Shown piece after piece: positions 9,642 to 19,782 of a DNA stretch of 61,213 nucleotides. Source of the stretch: an uncultured Pelagibacteraceae bacterium (lineage in GTDB: Bacteria; Pseudomonadota; Alphaproteobacteria; Pelagibacterales; Pelagibacteraceae); the NCBI GenBank assembly GCA_902569285.1, contig CACFTS010000003.1:1-61213 (forward strand), written 5' to 3'. How positions within the stretch are numbered: position 1 is the first letter of the stretch; the number at the start of each line of letters is the position of its first letter. Made by a program: the position numbers and the translations under genes. The notes under the pieces were generated by a model. The model saw only the letters and a program-made list of their open reading frames with translations. It had not been told where the DNA came from and searched no databases.

Positions 9642-10817
9642 CTATTCTAAAATTTTAAAATCAGATTTATATTTTTCATTAATAGAAATCCCTAATCCAG
9701 GAGTATTATCATCTAAATTTATAAAACCATTTTTAGGTTCGGGCTCTCCTTTAAACAAATAATAAAATAATTCATTTCCTATTTCAACTTGATGAACTGG
9801 AAAAAATTCTGAAAAAGGGCAGTTGTTACTTGCCATTGTTAAATGATAGTTGTGCATTTGACCTGCATGAGGAATTACTGGAACACCATATTTTTCTGCT
9901 AAAGAATTTATTTTGTGACCAGGAGTTATTCCTCCAACACGGTTAGCGTCATATTGAATAAAACTAACTGCTTTAAGTTCTAGTAGATGTTTAAACCCTA
10001 AATAACTAAACTCGTGTTCACCTCCTGCAATTGGTATGTCTCCTAAGGCATTTAGTTCAGCATATCCTGATATATCATCAGGTATTACAGGTTCTTCAAG
10101 CCATTTTGGTTTAAATTTTATCAATTCAGGTATTATTTTTTTTGAATATTCCAAATCCCAACCCATGTAAGCTTCAAGCATAAGATCATTGTCATATCCA
10201 ACAACTTCTCTAACAGCATTTACTAACTCGACATTTTTTTTTATTCCATCTGTGCCATCTTTTGGTCCCCAACCAAAACGCATCTTAAACATTTTAAAAC
10301 CTTCATTTAAATATTTTTCGGCCTCTATCTGTAGATCTTTAATTGGCTGGCTATATAGTTTTGAGGCATATACTGGAATTTTTTCTTTAGTTCTTCCTCC
10401 TAGTAACTCAAATACTGGTTTTTTTTTTAATTTACCCATTAAGTCCCAAATCCCAAGATCAATTGCTGAAATACCAATCATTCCAATTCCTTTTCTTCCC
10501 CAGGCCATGGTACTTCTATACATTTTGTCCCATAAATAATCGTAATCAAAAGGATCTTCACCAATTATTAAATCTTTTAAATAACAATCTATTGCCTTTT
10601 TAGTTACCTCTGGTGCGAGCGCAGCATTACCTAAACCTACGGTCCCATCATCTGCTATAACTTCACAAATCATCCATTGATGAAATCTAAATGATTTCAT
10701 TTTATCTCCTGATTCTCTAAGAGCATCAGTTGGATTTGTACAAAAGTTTTGAGCTGGTGGAACTATTTCACCTGTCCATTTATAAATGGAAGTTTTGACA
10801 TCTATTATTTTACTCAT
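9642..10817 (-). CDS. Mandelate racemase/muconate lactonizing enzyme (enolase) family, L-rhamnonate dehydratase-like
   Basis: [18 protein letters not shown]...[13 protein letters not shown]...[16 protein letters not shown]. Confidence 0.8.
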   Translation of the reverse strand: MSKIIDVKTSIYKWTGEIVPPAQNFCTNPTDALRESGDKMKSFRFHQWMICEVIADDGTVGLGNAALAPEVTKKAIDCYLKDLIIGEDPFDYDYLWDKMYRSTMAWGRKGIGMIGISAIDLGIWDLMGKLKKKPVFELLGGRTKEKIPVYASKLYSQPIKDLQIEAEKYLNEGFKMFKMRFGWGPKDGTDGIKKNVELVNAVREVVGYDNDLMLEAYMGWDLEYSKKIIPELIKFKPKWLEEPVIPDDISGYAELNALGDIPIAGGEHEFSYLGFKHLLELKAVSFIQYDANRVGGITPGHKINSLAEKYGVPVIPHAGQMHNYHLTMASNNCPFSEFFPVHQVEIGNELFYYLFKGEPEPKNGFINLDDNTPGLGISINEKYKSDFKILE

Positions 10818-11812
10818 AGTTTAGATTTATTTTCTGCCATCGTTAATGCAATCTTAAATGAATTCAACGTAGGTTCTAAATTTGCTTTATTTTTTCCGGC
10901 AATATCGAAAGCAGTACCATGTGCTGGTGTTGTAATAGGTAATGGTAAACCACCTTGAACGGTTACACCTCTATCAAAACCAAAAGCCTTGAGACCAGAT
11001 TGTAATGCATCATGATACATACCAACTATACAATCATGATTTTTATTTTTAAAAGCTGTAATAAAAGAAGTATCGCAAGGTAAAGGACCTTCTGCATTAA
11101 TACCTTCTTTTTTTACCTCTTCAATAGCTGGAATTATTTCATTTTTTTCTTCCTCACCGAATTCTCCATGAGGATTTAAGGCTTGAACTGCAACGCGTGG
11201 ATTTTTAATTCCATTAAGTTTCATTGCTTCGTTTATTAGTTTTATTGGTTTAATAATATTTTCTTTTTTAATATGATTAGGAACCTCACTAATAGGAATA
11301 TGAGATGTAACTCTAGCAGTCCAGAAATTGTCTACAACATTAAATTCACAGAAAAAATTTTTTACATCTAATTTTTCAGCCATTAAATGAAGTTCATCTG
11401 AGTGCGTATTGCCACCCATTTTCATACTTGTTTTATTGAAAGGACCAAAGTTAATAGCATCTATTTGATTTTGTTTTGCAAGATCTAAAGCGAGATTAAG
11501 AGACTCTAAAACACTTTTTCCAGATTCTTTAGAACACTCTGCTAAGTTGTAATTGTGATTTTTACCTTTTGAAATATCTAAAAAAAACTTATCTTCTTCT
11601 TCAAAATTAATCTGTTCAAATTTTTCAACAAATTTTAAATTTTGTGATTTTCCTGAGATCTTATTTCCTTGTTCTAAAATTTTTTTTTCACCAATTATAA
11701 CTATATTTGCTTTATTGGTAATTTCTTCACATAATAACTTTGAGACCAATTCGGGTCCAATACCTGATGGATCACCTAATAATACAGCAATTTTAATTTT
11801 ATTTTTACTCAT
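10814..11812 (-). CDS. PdxA family (4-hydroxythreonine-4-phosphate dehydrogenase or PdxA2-like)
   Basis: [17 protein letters not shown]...[12 protein letters not shown]...[43 protein letters not shown]. Confidence 0.88.
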   Translation of the reverse strand: MSKNKIKIAVLLGDPSGIGPELVSKLLCEEITNKANIVIIGEKKILEQGNKISGKSQNLKFVEKFEQINFEEEDKFFLDISKGKNHNYNLAECSKESGKSVLESLNLALDLAKQNQIDAINFGPFNKTSMKMGGNTHSDELHLMAEKLDVKNFFCEFNVVDNFWTARVTSHIPISEVPNHIKKENIIKPIKLINEAMKLNGIKNPRVAVQALNPHGEFGEEEKNEIIPAIEEVKKEGINAEGPLPCDTSFITAFKNKNHDCIVGMYHDALQSGLKAFGFDRGVTVQGGLPLPITTPAHGTAFDIAGKNKANLEPTLNSFKIALTMAENKSKL

Positions 11813-11880
11813 TTTGTTCTTAAACTTTGTAACAGATTATGCTTAAATAATTAATTATAAATTAACCAAAGAGGAAAATA

Positions 11881-12852
11881 ATGAAAAAAAGTTTTAAACT
11901 TTTATTAGCCGCTGTATTTTTAGTGACTGAATTTTTTGTTATAGCAATACCTTTAATGACTGTATCTGCAAGAGCAGATGGTGCTATACAAGCAATTACT
12001 CACGCTGGATTTGGTGGTGGTACTGACGTTACAACTAGAATGATGCTTTTAAGAGCTAGAAGAGTTCTTAAACAAGACATGCAATTAGTTAACAAAAAAG
12101 GCGGTGGTGGAGCTGTATCTATGGATTATATGATGAGCTTACCTGCAGATGGTCAACATACTTTAACATGGACTACAGGACACGCTGTTTCTATGGCTTT
12201 AGGTAAAACTAAAGTTAAAATAAGTGACATGCAACCACTTGCAAGAGGAACTGATGATCCTCAATTGTTTGTAGTAAACTGTAAAGCAGACATCAAAGAT
12301 GCTAAAAAATTTATTAGCACTCAAAAATCAAAATCACTAAAATATGGAACAACCCATGTTGGTGGAATTGACGATGTTAGTGCAATTGCTTTCACAAAAA
12401 AAGGTGGATTAAAAGATCCAACTATTGTTGCATATAAAGGTGTAGCACCAATTAAAACAAACTTAATCAAAGGAGATATTGATGTGGGTGTTTTAAACTT
12501 AGGTGAAGCATTAACAGAAATTAATGATGGAACTTTATGTGTATCTATTGTTTTAGCAAATAATAGAATGGCTAAAATTAAAGACTCTCCAACAGCTAAA
12601 GAATTAGGGATACCTGTTTCTTTGTCTACTGTTAGAGGTTTTGTAACTAAAAAAGGAGCTCCAGCTGCAAGAGTTAAAGAGTTAGAGGCTGGAATGATGA
12701 AAGCAATGAGTCACAACTATTACAAAAATTTCTTAACAGAAATTGGTCTTGATGAGACTAGTGTAGTTGGTGCTGATGAATGGGGTAAGCAAATGGAAGA
12801 AATGCTTACTGAAATGACTGCACAGCTTAAAGCTTTAGGTTACATTAAGTAA
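11881..12852 (+). CDS. Tripartite tricarboxylate transporter substrate-binding protein (TctC-like)
   Basis: Signal peptide; HAGFGGGTDVTTRMM...GGGGAVSMDYM; followed by TctB/TctA-like genes. Confidence 0.85.
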   Translation: MKKSFKLLLAAVFLVTEFFVIAIPLMTVSARADGAIQAITHAGFGGGTDVTTRMMLLRARRVLKQDMQLVNKKGGGGAVSMDYMMSLPADGQHTLTWTTGHAVSMALGKTKVKISDMQPLARGTDDPQLFVVNCKADIKDAKKFISTQKSKSLKYGTTHVGGIDDVSAIAFTKKGGLKDPTIVAYKGVAPIKTNLIKGDIDVGVLNLGEALTEINDGTLCVSIVLANNRMAKIKDSPTAKELGIPVSLSTVRGFVTKKGAPAARVKELEAGMMKAMSHNYYKNFLTEIGLDETSVVGADEWGKQMEEMLTEMTAQLKALGYIK

Positions 12853-12878
12853 TTATAAAAAATAAGTACATTTAATTT

Positions 12879-13388
12879 ATGAATAATGTACAAAAACAAA
12901 AAAGGGCAAACAAAAGTTTGCCCTTTTTTTTTAAAGATGAATTTAAAGTTTCGTTTATAATTATATTTGTTTCAACTATCTTATTAATTAGTACTTTTAC
13001 ATTTGATATTGTTCCACCAATTTTAAATAGAGGTATACAGCCAGCTACTTTTCCAAAAGCATTACTAGTTATAATAATTAGTTTAACTTTGGTTGTTTTT
13101 TATTTATCTATAAAAAAACCTTGGAAAATTGAGAAAAAATTACCAAGAACTTTTTTTTTAACATTGTTAAATTTTATATTATTTGTAATTGTATCAAAAA
13201 CATTAGATTTTTTTTTGGCAATAGCTTTATTGTCAGTTCTCGTCTCGTATTTCTGGGGTGAAAGAAGAATATTATATTTAATATTAGTAAGTATAATTTT
13301 TCCTATAATTGTATTTATTTTTTTTGAGACAATTTTAGGATTAAGATTTCCTCCAGGTATAATTACCAATATTTACTATCAAGTATAA
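12879..13388 (+). CDS. TctB-like small transmembrane subunit
   Basis: 169 aa with several TM segments between TctC- and TctA-like genes. Confidence 0.75.
   Translation: MNNVQKQKRANKSLPFFFKDEFKVSFIIIFVSTILLISTFTFDIVPPILNRGIQPATFPKALLVIIISLTLVVFYLSIKKPWKIEKKLPRTFFLTLLNFILFVIVSKTLDFFLAIALLSVLVSYFWGERRILYLILVSIIFPIIVFIFFETILGLRFPPGIITNIYYQV
12900..12931 (+). terminator. Rho-independent terminator-like hairpin inside the 5' end of the tctB-like ORF
   Basis: AAAAGGGCAAAC-AAAA-GTTTGCCCTTTTTTTTT, perfect stem plus U-tract. Confidence 0.8.
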
Positions 13389-13389
13389 A

Positions 13390-14859
13390 ATGGAAAACCT
13401 TTCTTTAATGTTTGCACCTTTAGTGAGCTCGAAATTAATGATTGTTTTAGTTTTTGGTACACTATTTGGTTTGATACTAGGAGTATTACCTGGTCTTGGT
13501 CCAACAACTGGTGGTGCTTTAATTTTACCTTTCACAATGACATTAGATCCATTATCAGCAATTGTTTTATTGACAGCAATTTATTGTGCAGGAACTTATG
13601 GTGGAGCAATAACTGCAATCTTAATTAATACACCAGGAACGCCAGCAGCTGCAGCAACCTGTCTAGATGGTTATCCACTTGCACAAAAAGGAGAAGCTGG
13701 CAGAGCTTTAGGAATGGCCACAGTTTCAAGCACTATAGGTGGTATTTTTAGCGTGATTGTTTTAGTTTTTTTTGCTCCACTACTTGCACAGTTGGCTTAT
13801 GAATTTGGCCAACCAGAATACTTTGCTTTAGCAATTTTTGGTTTAACTATGCTTGCATCTATTGGCGAAGGAAGTCCTATAAAAAATTTAATAGCTGGAG
13901 CTTTTGGAATTTTGATATCTACTATTGGCAAAGATTTTATGACATCAATAGATAGATTCACTTATGGCATTAATGAACTGTCAGTGGGAATAGGGTTTAT
14001 CCCAGTTGTTGTAGGATTATTTGCAATAAGTGAAATGTTAACACAGTCAACTTTACTAGATCAAATTTTTAAGAGAGTAGCTTTAAAAGCTGTAAAACTT
14101 CCATCACTGTTAGATTATAAAAAAACCTGGAAAACTATTTTAAGATCTTCAGGTATAGGATCTTTTATTGGAGTATTGCCAGCAGAAGGCGGAACTGTTG
14201 CATCTCTGATTGGTTATTCAGAGGCAAAAAGATGGTCCAAAAATCCTAAAGAATTTGGAAAAGGTTCCGTAGAAGGAATTGCAGGAGCTGAAGCAGCAAA
14301 TAATGCAGCTACAGGAGGGGCTATGGTTCCAACATTAGCTCTTGGAATACCAGGTAGTGCTACAACAGCAGTTATTTTAACTGGCTTAATTATACATGGG
14401 GTTAGACCAGGACCCGATCTATTTAGGGAACAACCTGAATTTTTATACGGTATTTTTGGTTCAATGTTGATTGCTAATATTCTATTTTTTGTATTTGGTT
14501 TTTTTGGTGCAAAGATATTTGCTAGAATTACTTTAGTTCCTAATAAATTACTCTGGCCGATGATTTTTACTGTTTCAGTTTGTGGAATATATTCACTTAA
14601 TCAATCAATGTTAGACGTTTGGATAATGTTATTATTTGGAGTCATAGGTTTTTTTATGAGACGATATGGTTTTTCTGTTGTACCTGTGATTATAGGTTTA
14701 ATTTTAGGAGAATTGGTAGAGGGAACTTTAAGACAATCTTTAGTAATTTTTGAGGGAAATTGGTTACAATTTTTAACTAGACCAATTGTAGTTATGTTTT
14801 TTGTTTTATCTTTAATTGCTTTAATTTTTCCATTAATAAGAAAGAAAAAAACAAGATGA
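13390..14859 (+). CDS. TctA-like large transmembrane subunit
   Basis: GLILGVLPGLGPTTGGALILPFT...GTYGGAITAILINTPGTPAAAATCLDGYPLAQKGEAGRALG. Confidence 0.92.
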   Translation: MENLSLMFAPLVSSKLMIVLVFGTLFGLILGVLPGLGPTTGGALILPFTMTLDPLSAIVLLTAIYCAGTYGGAITAILINTPGTPAAAATCLDGYPLAQKGEAGRALGMATVSSTIGGIFSVIVLVFFAPLLAQLAYEFGQPEYFALAIFGLTMLASIGEGSPIKNLIAGAFGILISTIGKDFMTSIDRFTYGINELSVGIGFIPVVVGLFAISEMLTQSTLLDQIFKRVALKAVKLPSLLDYKKTWKTILRSSGIGSFIGVLPAEGGTVASLIGYSEAKRWSKNPKEFGKGSVEGIAGAEAANNAATGGAMVPTLALGIPGSATTAVILTGLIIHGVRPGPDLFREQPEFLYGIFGSMLIANILFFVFGFFGAKIFARITLVPNKLLWPMIFTVSVCGIYSLNQSMLDVWIMLLFGVIGFFMRRYGFSVVPVIIGLILGELVEGTLRQSLVIFEGNWLQFLTRPIVVMFFVLSLIALIFPLIRKKKTR

Positions 14860-15605
14860 TAAATTTTGATTTAACAAATAGAGTTGCTATTGTGACTGGT
14901 GGAGCACAAGGATTTGGATTAGCAATAACTGAGAGATTTATTAAGTCTGGTGCAAAAGTTGTAATATGGGATATTGATGAAAATGAAGCAAAAAAAGCTA
15001 AAGAAAAAATTTCATCAAATAATTTAAGCTATCAGATTGTTGATGTAAGTAATTATAAAATTATTAATAAAAATCTTTTAGAAACAGAAAAAAAAAATGG
15101 AAAAATAGATATCTTTATCAATAATGCTGGAATGGCAGGTATGAATAAAGCAGTTTCAAAATATCCAATTGAAGAATGGAATAAAGTAATAAATTTAAAT
15201 CTAAATTCAGTTTTTTATTGTTGTAAAGCAATTGTTCCACACATGATTAAGAATAACTATGGAAGAATAGTAAATATAGCATCAATAGCCGGTAAAGAAG
15301 GAAACCCGAATGCAAGCGCATATAGTACTTCTAAAGCTGGAGTTATTGGTTTGACAAAGTCTTTAGGCAAAGAACTCGCGGATAAAAATATTGCCGTTAA
15401 TTGTGTGACACCAGCGGCTGCAAAAACAAGAATTTTTGATCAAATGACTGAGGAACATATAAATTATATGTTATCTAAAATTCCAAGAAATAGATTTGCT
15501 AAAGTTAATGAATTAGCATCTCTAGTAACTTGGTTATCTAGCGAAGAAAATTCTTTTTCAACTGCGGCTGTATTTGATTTAAGTGGAGGAAGGGCAACCT
15601 ATTAA
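14856..15605 (+). CDS. Short-chain dehydrogenase/reductase
   Basis: AIVTGGAQGFGLAI, NNAGMAG, YSTSKAGVIGLTKSLGKELA. Confidence 0.9.
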   Translation: MINFDLTNRVAIVTGGAQGFGLAITERFIKSGAKVVIWDIDENEAKKAKEKISSNNLSYQIVDVSNYKIINKNLLETEKKNGKIDIFINNAGMAGMNKAVSKYPIEEWNKVINLNLNSVFYCCKAIVPHMIKNNYGRIVNIASIAGKEGNPNASAYSTSKAGVIGLTKSLGKELADKNIAVNCVTPAAAKTRIFDQMTEEHINYMLSKIPRNRFAKVNELASLVTWLSSEENSFSTAAVFDLSGGRATY

Positions 15606-15607
15606 TT

Positions 15608-16510
15608 ATGCAAATTGGATTTGATGTTGGTGCAACAAAAATAGAAAGTGTTGTATTAAAAGATAATGGCGAAGAAACAAATAGAATCAGAATAGCTAGT
15701 CCAAAAGATTATAATTTAATAATTCAATCAATAAAAGAAATAGTTTTTAATTTAGAAAAAGAATTTAATAAAACTTTACCAGTAGGTGTATGTCATCCTG
15801 GTGTTCATTCTCCTCAAACAGGATTAGTAAAAAATGCACCCAATTGCATTTGGATAGAAAAAAAACCTTTTCAAAATGATTTAAGAAATGCATTAAGCAG
15901 AGAGGTTTTTTGTGAAAATGATGCAAATTGCTTTGCATTATCTGAAGCAATTGATGGAGCAGGCAAACATTATAAAATTGTTTATGGAATTATATTGGGA
16001 TCTGGAGCAGGAGGAGGATTAGTTATAGATAAAAAAATTGTTTCTGGTCTTAATGGAGTAGCAGGCGAATGGGGCCATAATCAGTTACCATATTTGGCAG
16101 CTAAAAAAGAAGAACTTAACACAACAAATTTAAGAGAATCAGAAATTGAAAGTTTTATTTCTGGATTAGGTATAGCTAAAAAATATAATAAAAAATATGG
16201 AAAAAATTTAAAAACAAATGAAATATTTAAATTGTATAGAAGCCATGATTTAGACGCTGAAAATATCATAGATAATTTTAAAGTTAATCTTGCAATGTCA
16301 TTATCAACTATAATCAATATACTTGATCCTGATGCTTTCGTATTTGGCGGAGGAGTTACAAATGAAATTGATTTTTTTGATGAAATAGAAAATTTAGTTA
16401 AAAAATATGTTATTGGAAAAGAGTATGAGGGTGTATTTTTAAAACCAAAGTATGGAGATGCTAGCGGAGTTAGAGGAGCAGCAAGATTAGGTAGAAAAGT
16501 AAGTTATTAG
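15608..16510 (+). CDS. ROK-family sugar kinase
   Basis: IGFDVGATKIESVVL, GICHPG-like motif, LGSGAGGGLVIDKKIVSGLNGVAGEWGH. Confidence 0.85.
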   Translation: MQIGFDVGATKIESVVLKDNGEETNRIRIASPKDYNLIIQSIKEIVFNLEKEFNKTLPVGVCHPGVHSPQTGLVKNAPNCIWIEKKPFQNDLRNALSREVFCENDANCFALSEAIDGAGKHYKIVYGIILGSGAGGGLVIDKKIVSGLNGVAGEWGHNQLPYLAAKKEELNTTNLRESEIESFISGLGIAKKYNKKYGKNLKTNEIFKLYRSHDLDAENIIDNFKVNLAMSLSTIINILDPDAFVFGGGVTNEIDFFDEIENLVKKYVIGKEYEGVFLKPKYGDASGVRGAARLGRKVSY

Positions 16511-16691
16511 ACAGATCATATACCAAAAAGTGAATTTGAAAAATTTTGTTTAAGATATTTCCTATATAAAGCGTTATTTAATTCATCAAAAAAAAAATCA
16601 ATTATAGGTTGAATAGATTTTTTTTATTTTCTTTATTTGTTCATAATTTCTATACTCATTTTAAATAACTAAAACTAATAGGGGAAATATA

Positions 16692-17948
16692 ATGAGAAAA
16701 TTGTTAATTGCTTTAGTTGCATTTGCATTTACTTCTAGTGCATCCTTTGCAGGACCAAAGATTGAGGTTTTGCACTGGTGGACTTCAGGTGGTGAAGCTG
16801 CTGCACTTAAAGTTTTAAAAGATGATTTTGCTGCAAATGGCGGAGAATGGATGGACATGCCTGTAACGGGAGGCGGTGGTGACGCTGCTAATGTTGCATT
16901 AAAAGCAAGAATAGTTGCTGGTGATCCTCCTTCTGCATCACAAATCAAAGGTCCTACAATTCAAGAATACGATCAAGAAGGAGTAGTAGCGCCTTATAAT
17001 ATTGACGCAATTGCTAAATCAGAAGGTTGGGATAAATTATTAGATCCAATGATAGCTGCTGTACATAAATGTCAAAATAACAGCGGTCCTTACTGTGCTG
17101 CTCCAGTAAATATTCATAGAATAGACTGGTTGTGGGCAAACAAATCAGTATTTGATGCCAATGGTATTTCTGTACCAAAAACTTGGGATGAGTTAAATGC
17201 TGCAGCTGACAAACTAAAAGCAGCAGGAATAATTCCTTTTGCTCACGGAGGTCAAGCTTGGCAAGATGCTACAGTATTTGAAGCGGTAGCTTTAGGCGTA
17301 GGTGGAAACAATTATTACAAAAACTGTTATGTAAAATTGGATGAAAATTGTTTAAGAAGCTCCACTACTGTTAAAGTTTTTGATCAAATGAGAAAACTAC
17401 AAAGTTATACTGATGAAGGTAGTCCAGGTAGAGACTGGAACGTTGCAACTGGTATGGTTATAGAAGGTAAAGCTGGTTTCCAAATTATGGGAGACTGGGC
17501 TAAAGGAGAATTTACAGCTGCTGGTAAAAAACCAGGTGTAGATTATTACTGTGCTGCAACTCCATCAAATAATGGATACTTGTACAATGTCGATAGTTTT
17601 ATTTTTTATAAAACTAGCGATCCTGATAAACAAGCAGGTCAAAAACTATTGGCTAAGCTTATGATGGGTAAAAACTTTCAAAAAGTTTTTAACTTATATA
17701 AAGGTTCAATACCTGCACGTTTAGACGTACCAATGGATGAGTTTGATTCTTGTGCAAAAACATCTAATGCTGATATTAAAACTGCTGGTGCAAAAGGTGG
17801 ATTAGTTCCAAGTTTTGCTCACGGTATGGCTCAAGGCAACACAATGAAAGCTGCTCTTCAAGACGTTATTACAGAGCACTTTAATTCTAGCATGTCTTCA
17901 AAAGACGCTGCTAATGCTTTAGCTGACTCAGTGTTATCTAATATGTAA
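16692..17948 (+). CDS. ABC sugar transporter substrate-binding protein
   Basis: Signal peptide; KIEVLHWWTSGGEAAALKVLKDDF (family 1 sugar SBP). Confidence 0.9.
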   Translation: MRKLLIALVAFAFTSSASFAGPKIEVLHWWTSGGEAAALKVLKDDFAANGGEWMDMPVTGGGGDAANVALKARIVAGDPPSASQIKGPTIQEYDQEGVVAPYNIDAIAKSEGWDKLLDPMIAAVHKCQNNSGPYCAAPVNIHRIDWLWANKSVFDANGISVPKTWDELNAAADKLKAAGIIPFAHGGQAWQDATVFEAVALGVGGNNYYKNCYVKLDENCLRSSTTVKVFDQMRKLQSYTDEGSPGRDWNVATGMVIEGKAGFQIMGDWAKGEFTAAGKKPGVDYYCAATPSNNGYLYNVDSFIFYKTSDPDKQAGQKLLAKLMMGKNFQKVFNLYKGSIPARLDVPMDEFDSCAKTSNADIKTAGAKGGLVPSFAHGMAQGNTMKAALQDVITEHFNSSMSSKDAANALADSVLSNM

Positions 17949-17960
17949 GCAAAAAAATAT

Positions 17961-17997
17961 AAAAGGCCACTTTATAATAAGTGGCCTTTTTTTTTAT
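17961..17997 (+). terminator. Rho-independent terminator-like hairpin between SBP and permease genes
   Basis: AAAAGGCCACTT-ATAAT-AAGTGGCCTTTTTTTTT. Confidence 0.85.
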
Positions 17998-18009
17998 AAA
18001 ATTCAAAAA

Positions 18010-18885
18010 ATGTTAAAGTCTTTAGAAAAAAATTTACCTAAAATAGTTTTAGCCCCAGCTGTTGGTTTAATAAGTTGGTTTGTTTATGGTTTTGTTCTTT
18101 GGACTTTTTATATTTCATTTACAAATTCAAAAATTCTTCCAAAATATGAACTTTGGGGTGTTGGCCAATATGTTAAACTATGGGCATCTAGAAAATGGTT
18201 GATAGCTGTAGATAATTTACTAATTTTTACAGCACTTTTTTTAATTATTTGCATTGTTTTAGGAATTATTCTCGCAATATTTCTTGATCAAAAAATTAGA
18301 GCAGAAGGTGTTCTTAGAACCATCTATCTTTATCCTATGGCGCTTTCTTTTATTGTTACTGGAACTGCATGGAAATGGATTTTAAATCCAAGCCTTGGTA
18401 TACAAAAAATGTTTATTGACTGGGGTTTTGAAAATTTTACTTTTGATTGGTTGGTTAATAGGGAAATGGCGATTTACACCATTGTAATTGCTGGGGTATG
18501 GCAATCAGCAGGATTTGTAATGGCATTATTTTTGGCAGGTTTAAGATCTGTTGAGGATGAAATTGTAAAAGCTGCAAAAATTGATGGAGCTGGATTGTTC
18601 ACTGTATATTGGAAAATACTTATACCAATGATGAGACCCGTATTTTTTACCAGTTTTGTTATTTTGGTTCATATATCAATTAAAAGTTATGACTTAATTG
18701 TAGCTCTTACACAAGGAGGTCCTGGAATATCAACAACAATGCCTGCTCTTTATATGACACAAACAGCTTTTCATAAAAGTCAAGTTGGGTTATCTGCAGC
18801 AAGTGCGATGATGATGTTTATGGCAGTTGCAGCGGTCATTATTCCTTATCTTTACTCTGAATTGAGGAGGGAAAATGCAAACTAA
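18010..18885 (+). CDS. Sugar ABC transporter permease (MalF/UgpA-like)
   Basis: EDEIVKAAKIDGAGLFTVYWKILIPMMRPVF EAA loop. Confidence 0.92.
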   Translation: MLKSLEKNLPKIVLAPAVGLISWFVYGFVLWTFYISFTNSKILPKYELWGVGQYVKLWASRKWLIAVDNLLIFTALFLIICIVLGIILAIFLDQKIRAEGVLRTIYLYPMALSFIVTGTAWKWILNPSLGIQKMFIDWGFENFTFDWLVNREMAIYTIVIAGVWQSAGFVMALFLAGLRSVEDEIVKAAKIDGAGLFTVYWKILIPMMRPVFFTSFVILVHISIKSYDLIVALTQGGPGISTTMPALYMTQTAFHKSQVGLSAASAMMMFMAVAAVIIPYLYSELRRENAN

Positions 18886-19780
18886 TATAACCGCATCTTC
18901 ATATAAGGAGCTTGAACAAAAATCAAAAGTAACAAATATGCTTTTGAGGTGGTTTTTGTATTTTGTTTTAATACTTTTTGCTTCTTATTTTATATTTCCA
19001 TTATATGTGATGGTTGTAACTTCTCTTAAAACAATGGAGGAGATTAGACAAGGAACATTACTTACATGGCCAAGTGCTTTAAATTTTGAATCATGGGCTG
19101 TGGCTTGGGGAGGCAGAGGTTATGGAGCAGGAGATACTTTTTTAAAACCTTATTTTTGGAACTCAATCAAAATGGTTATTCCTGCTGTTTTTTTTTCAAC
19201 TTTTATCGGAGCAATTACAGGGTATGTTTTGACAAAGTGGCGGTTTAAAGGAGATCAATGGATCTTTTTATTTTTGTTATTTGGTTGTTTTATACCTTTT
19301 CAAGCAATTTTACTTCCAATGGCAAGAACGTTGGGAGTTTTAGGAATTTCAAATTCAATTTTAGGATTGGTAGTAGTTCACACAGTTTATGGAATACCTT
19401 TTACAACATTATTTTTTAGAAATTATTATGTTTCTATACCTACCGAGCTAGTTAAAGCTGCTAGGATAGATGGTGCTGGATTTTTTAAAATATTTTTTAA
19501 AATATTGCTTCCAATATCAGCACCAATAATTGTTGTAACTGTAATTTGGCAATTTACACAGATATGGAATGATTTTTTATTTGGATCAACTTTTTCATTT
19601 GGAGAGGCTGCACCAATACAAGTAGCTTTAAACAATATGGTTTTATCTAGTACTAGTGTTAAAGAATATAATGTAGATATGGCATCAGCAATTATTGCCG
19701 GCATCCCAACACTTATTGTTTATGTATTAGCAGGTAAATATTTTATAAGAGGATTAACTTCAGGAGCAGTAAAAGGATAA
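18875..19780 (+). CDS. Sugar ABC transporter permease (MalG/UgpE-like)
   Basis: PTELVKAARIDGAGFFKIFFKILLPISAPI EAA loop; overlaps upstream permease. Confidence 0.92.
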   Translation: MQTNITASSYKELEQKSKVTNMLLRWFLYFVLILFASYFIFPLYVMVVTSLKTMEEIRQGTLLTWPSALNFESWAVAWGGRGYGAGDTFLKPYFWNSIKMVIPAVFFSTFIGAITGYVLTKWRFKGDQWIFLFLLFGCFIPFQAILLPMARTLGVLGISNSILGLVVVHTVYGIPFTTLFFRNYYVSIPTELVKAARIDGAGFFKIFFKILLPISAPIIVVTVIWQFTQIWNDFLFGSTFSFGEAAPIQVALNNMVLSSTSVKEYNVDMASAIIAGIPTLIVYVLAGKYFIRGLTSGAVKG

Positions 19781-19782
19781 AA

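Noticed and set aside
10189-10958. Plus-strand ORFs (10189-10539, 10749-10958) antisense to the enolase and PdxA-like genes
   Set aside because: Sense-strand families are unambiguous; Ser/Pro/Phe-rich translation is typical of antisense reading.
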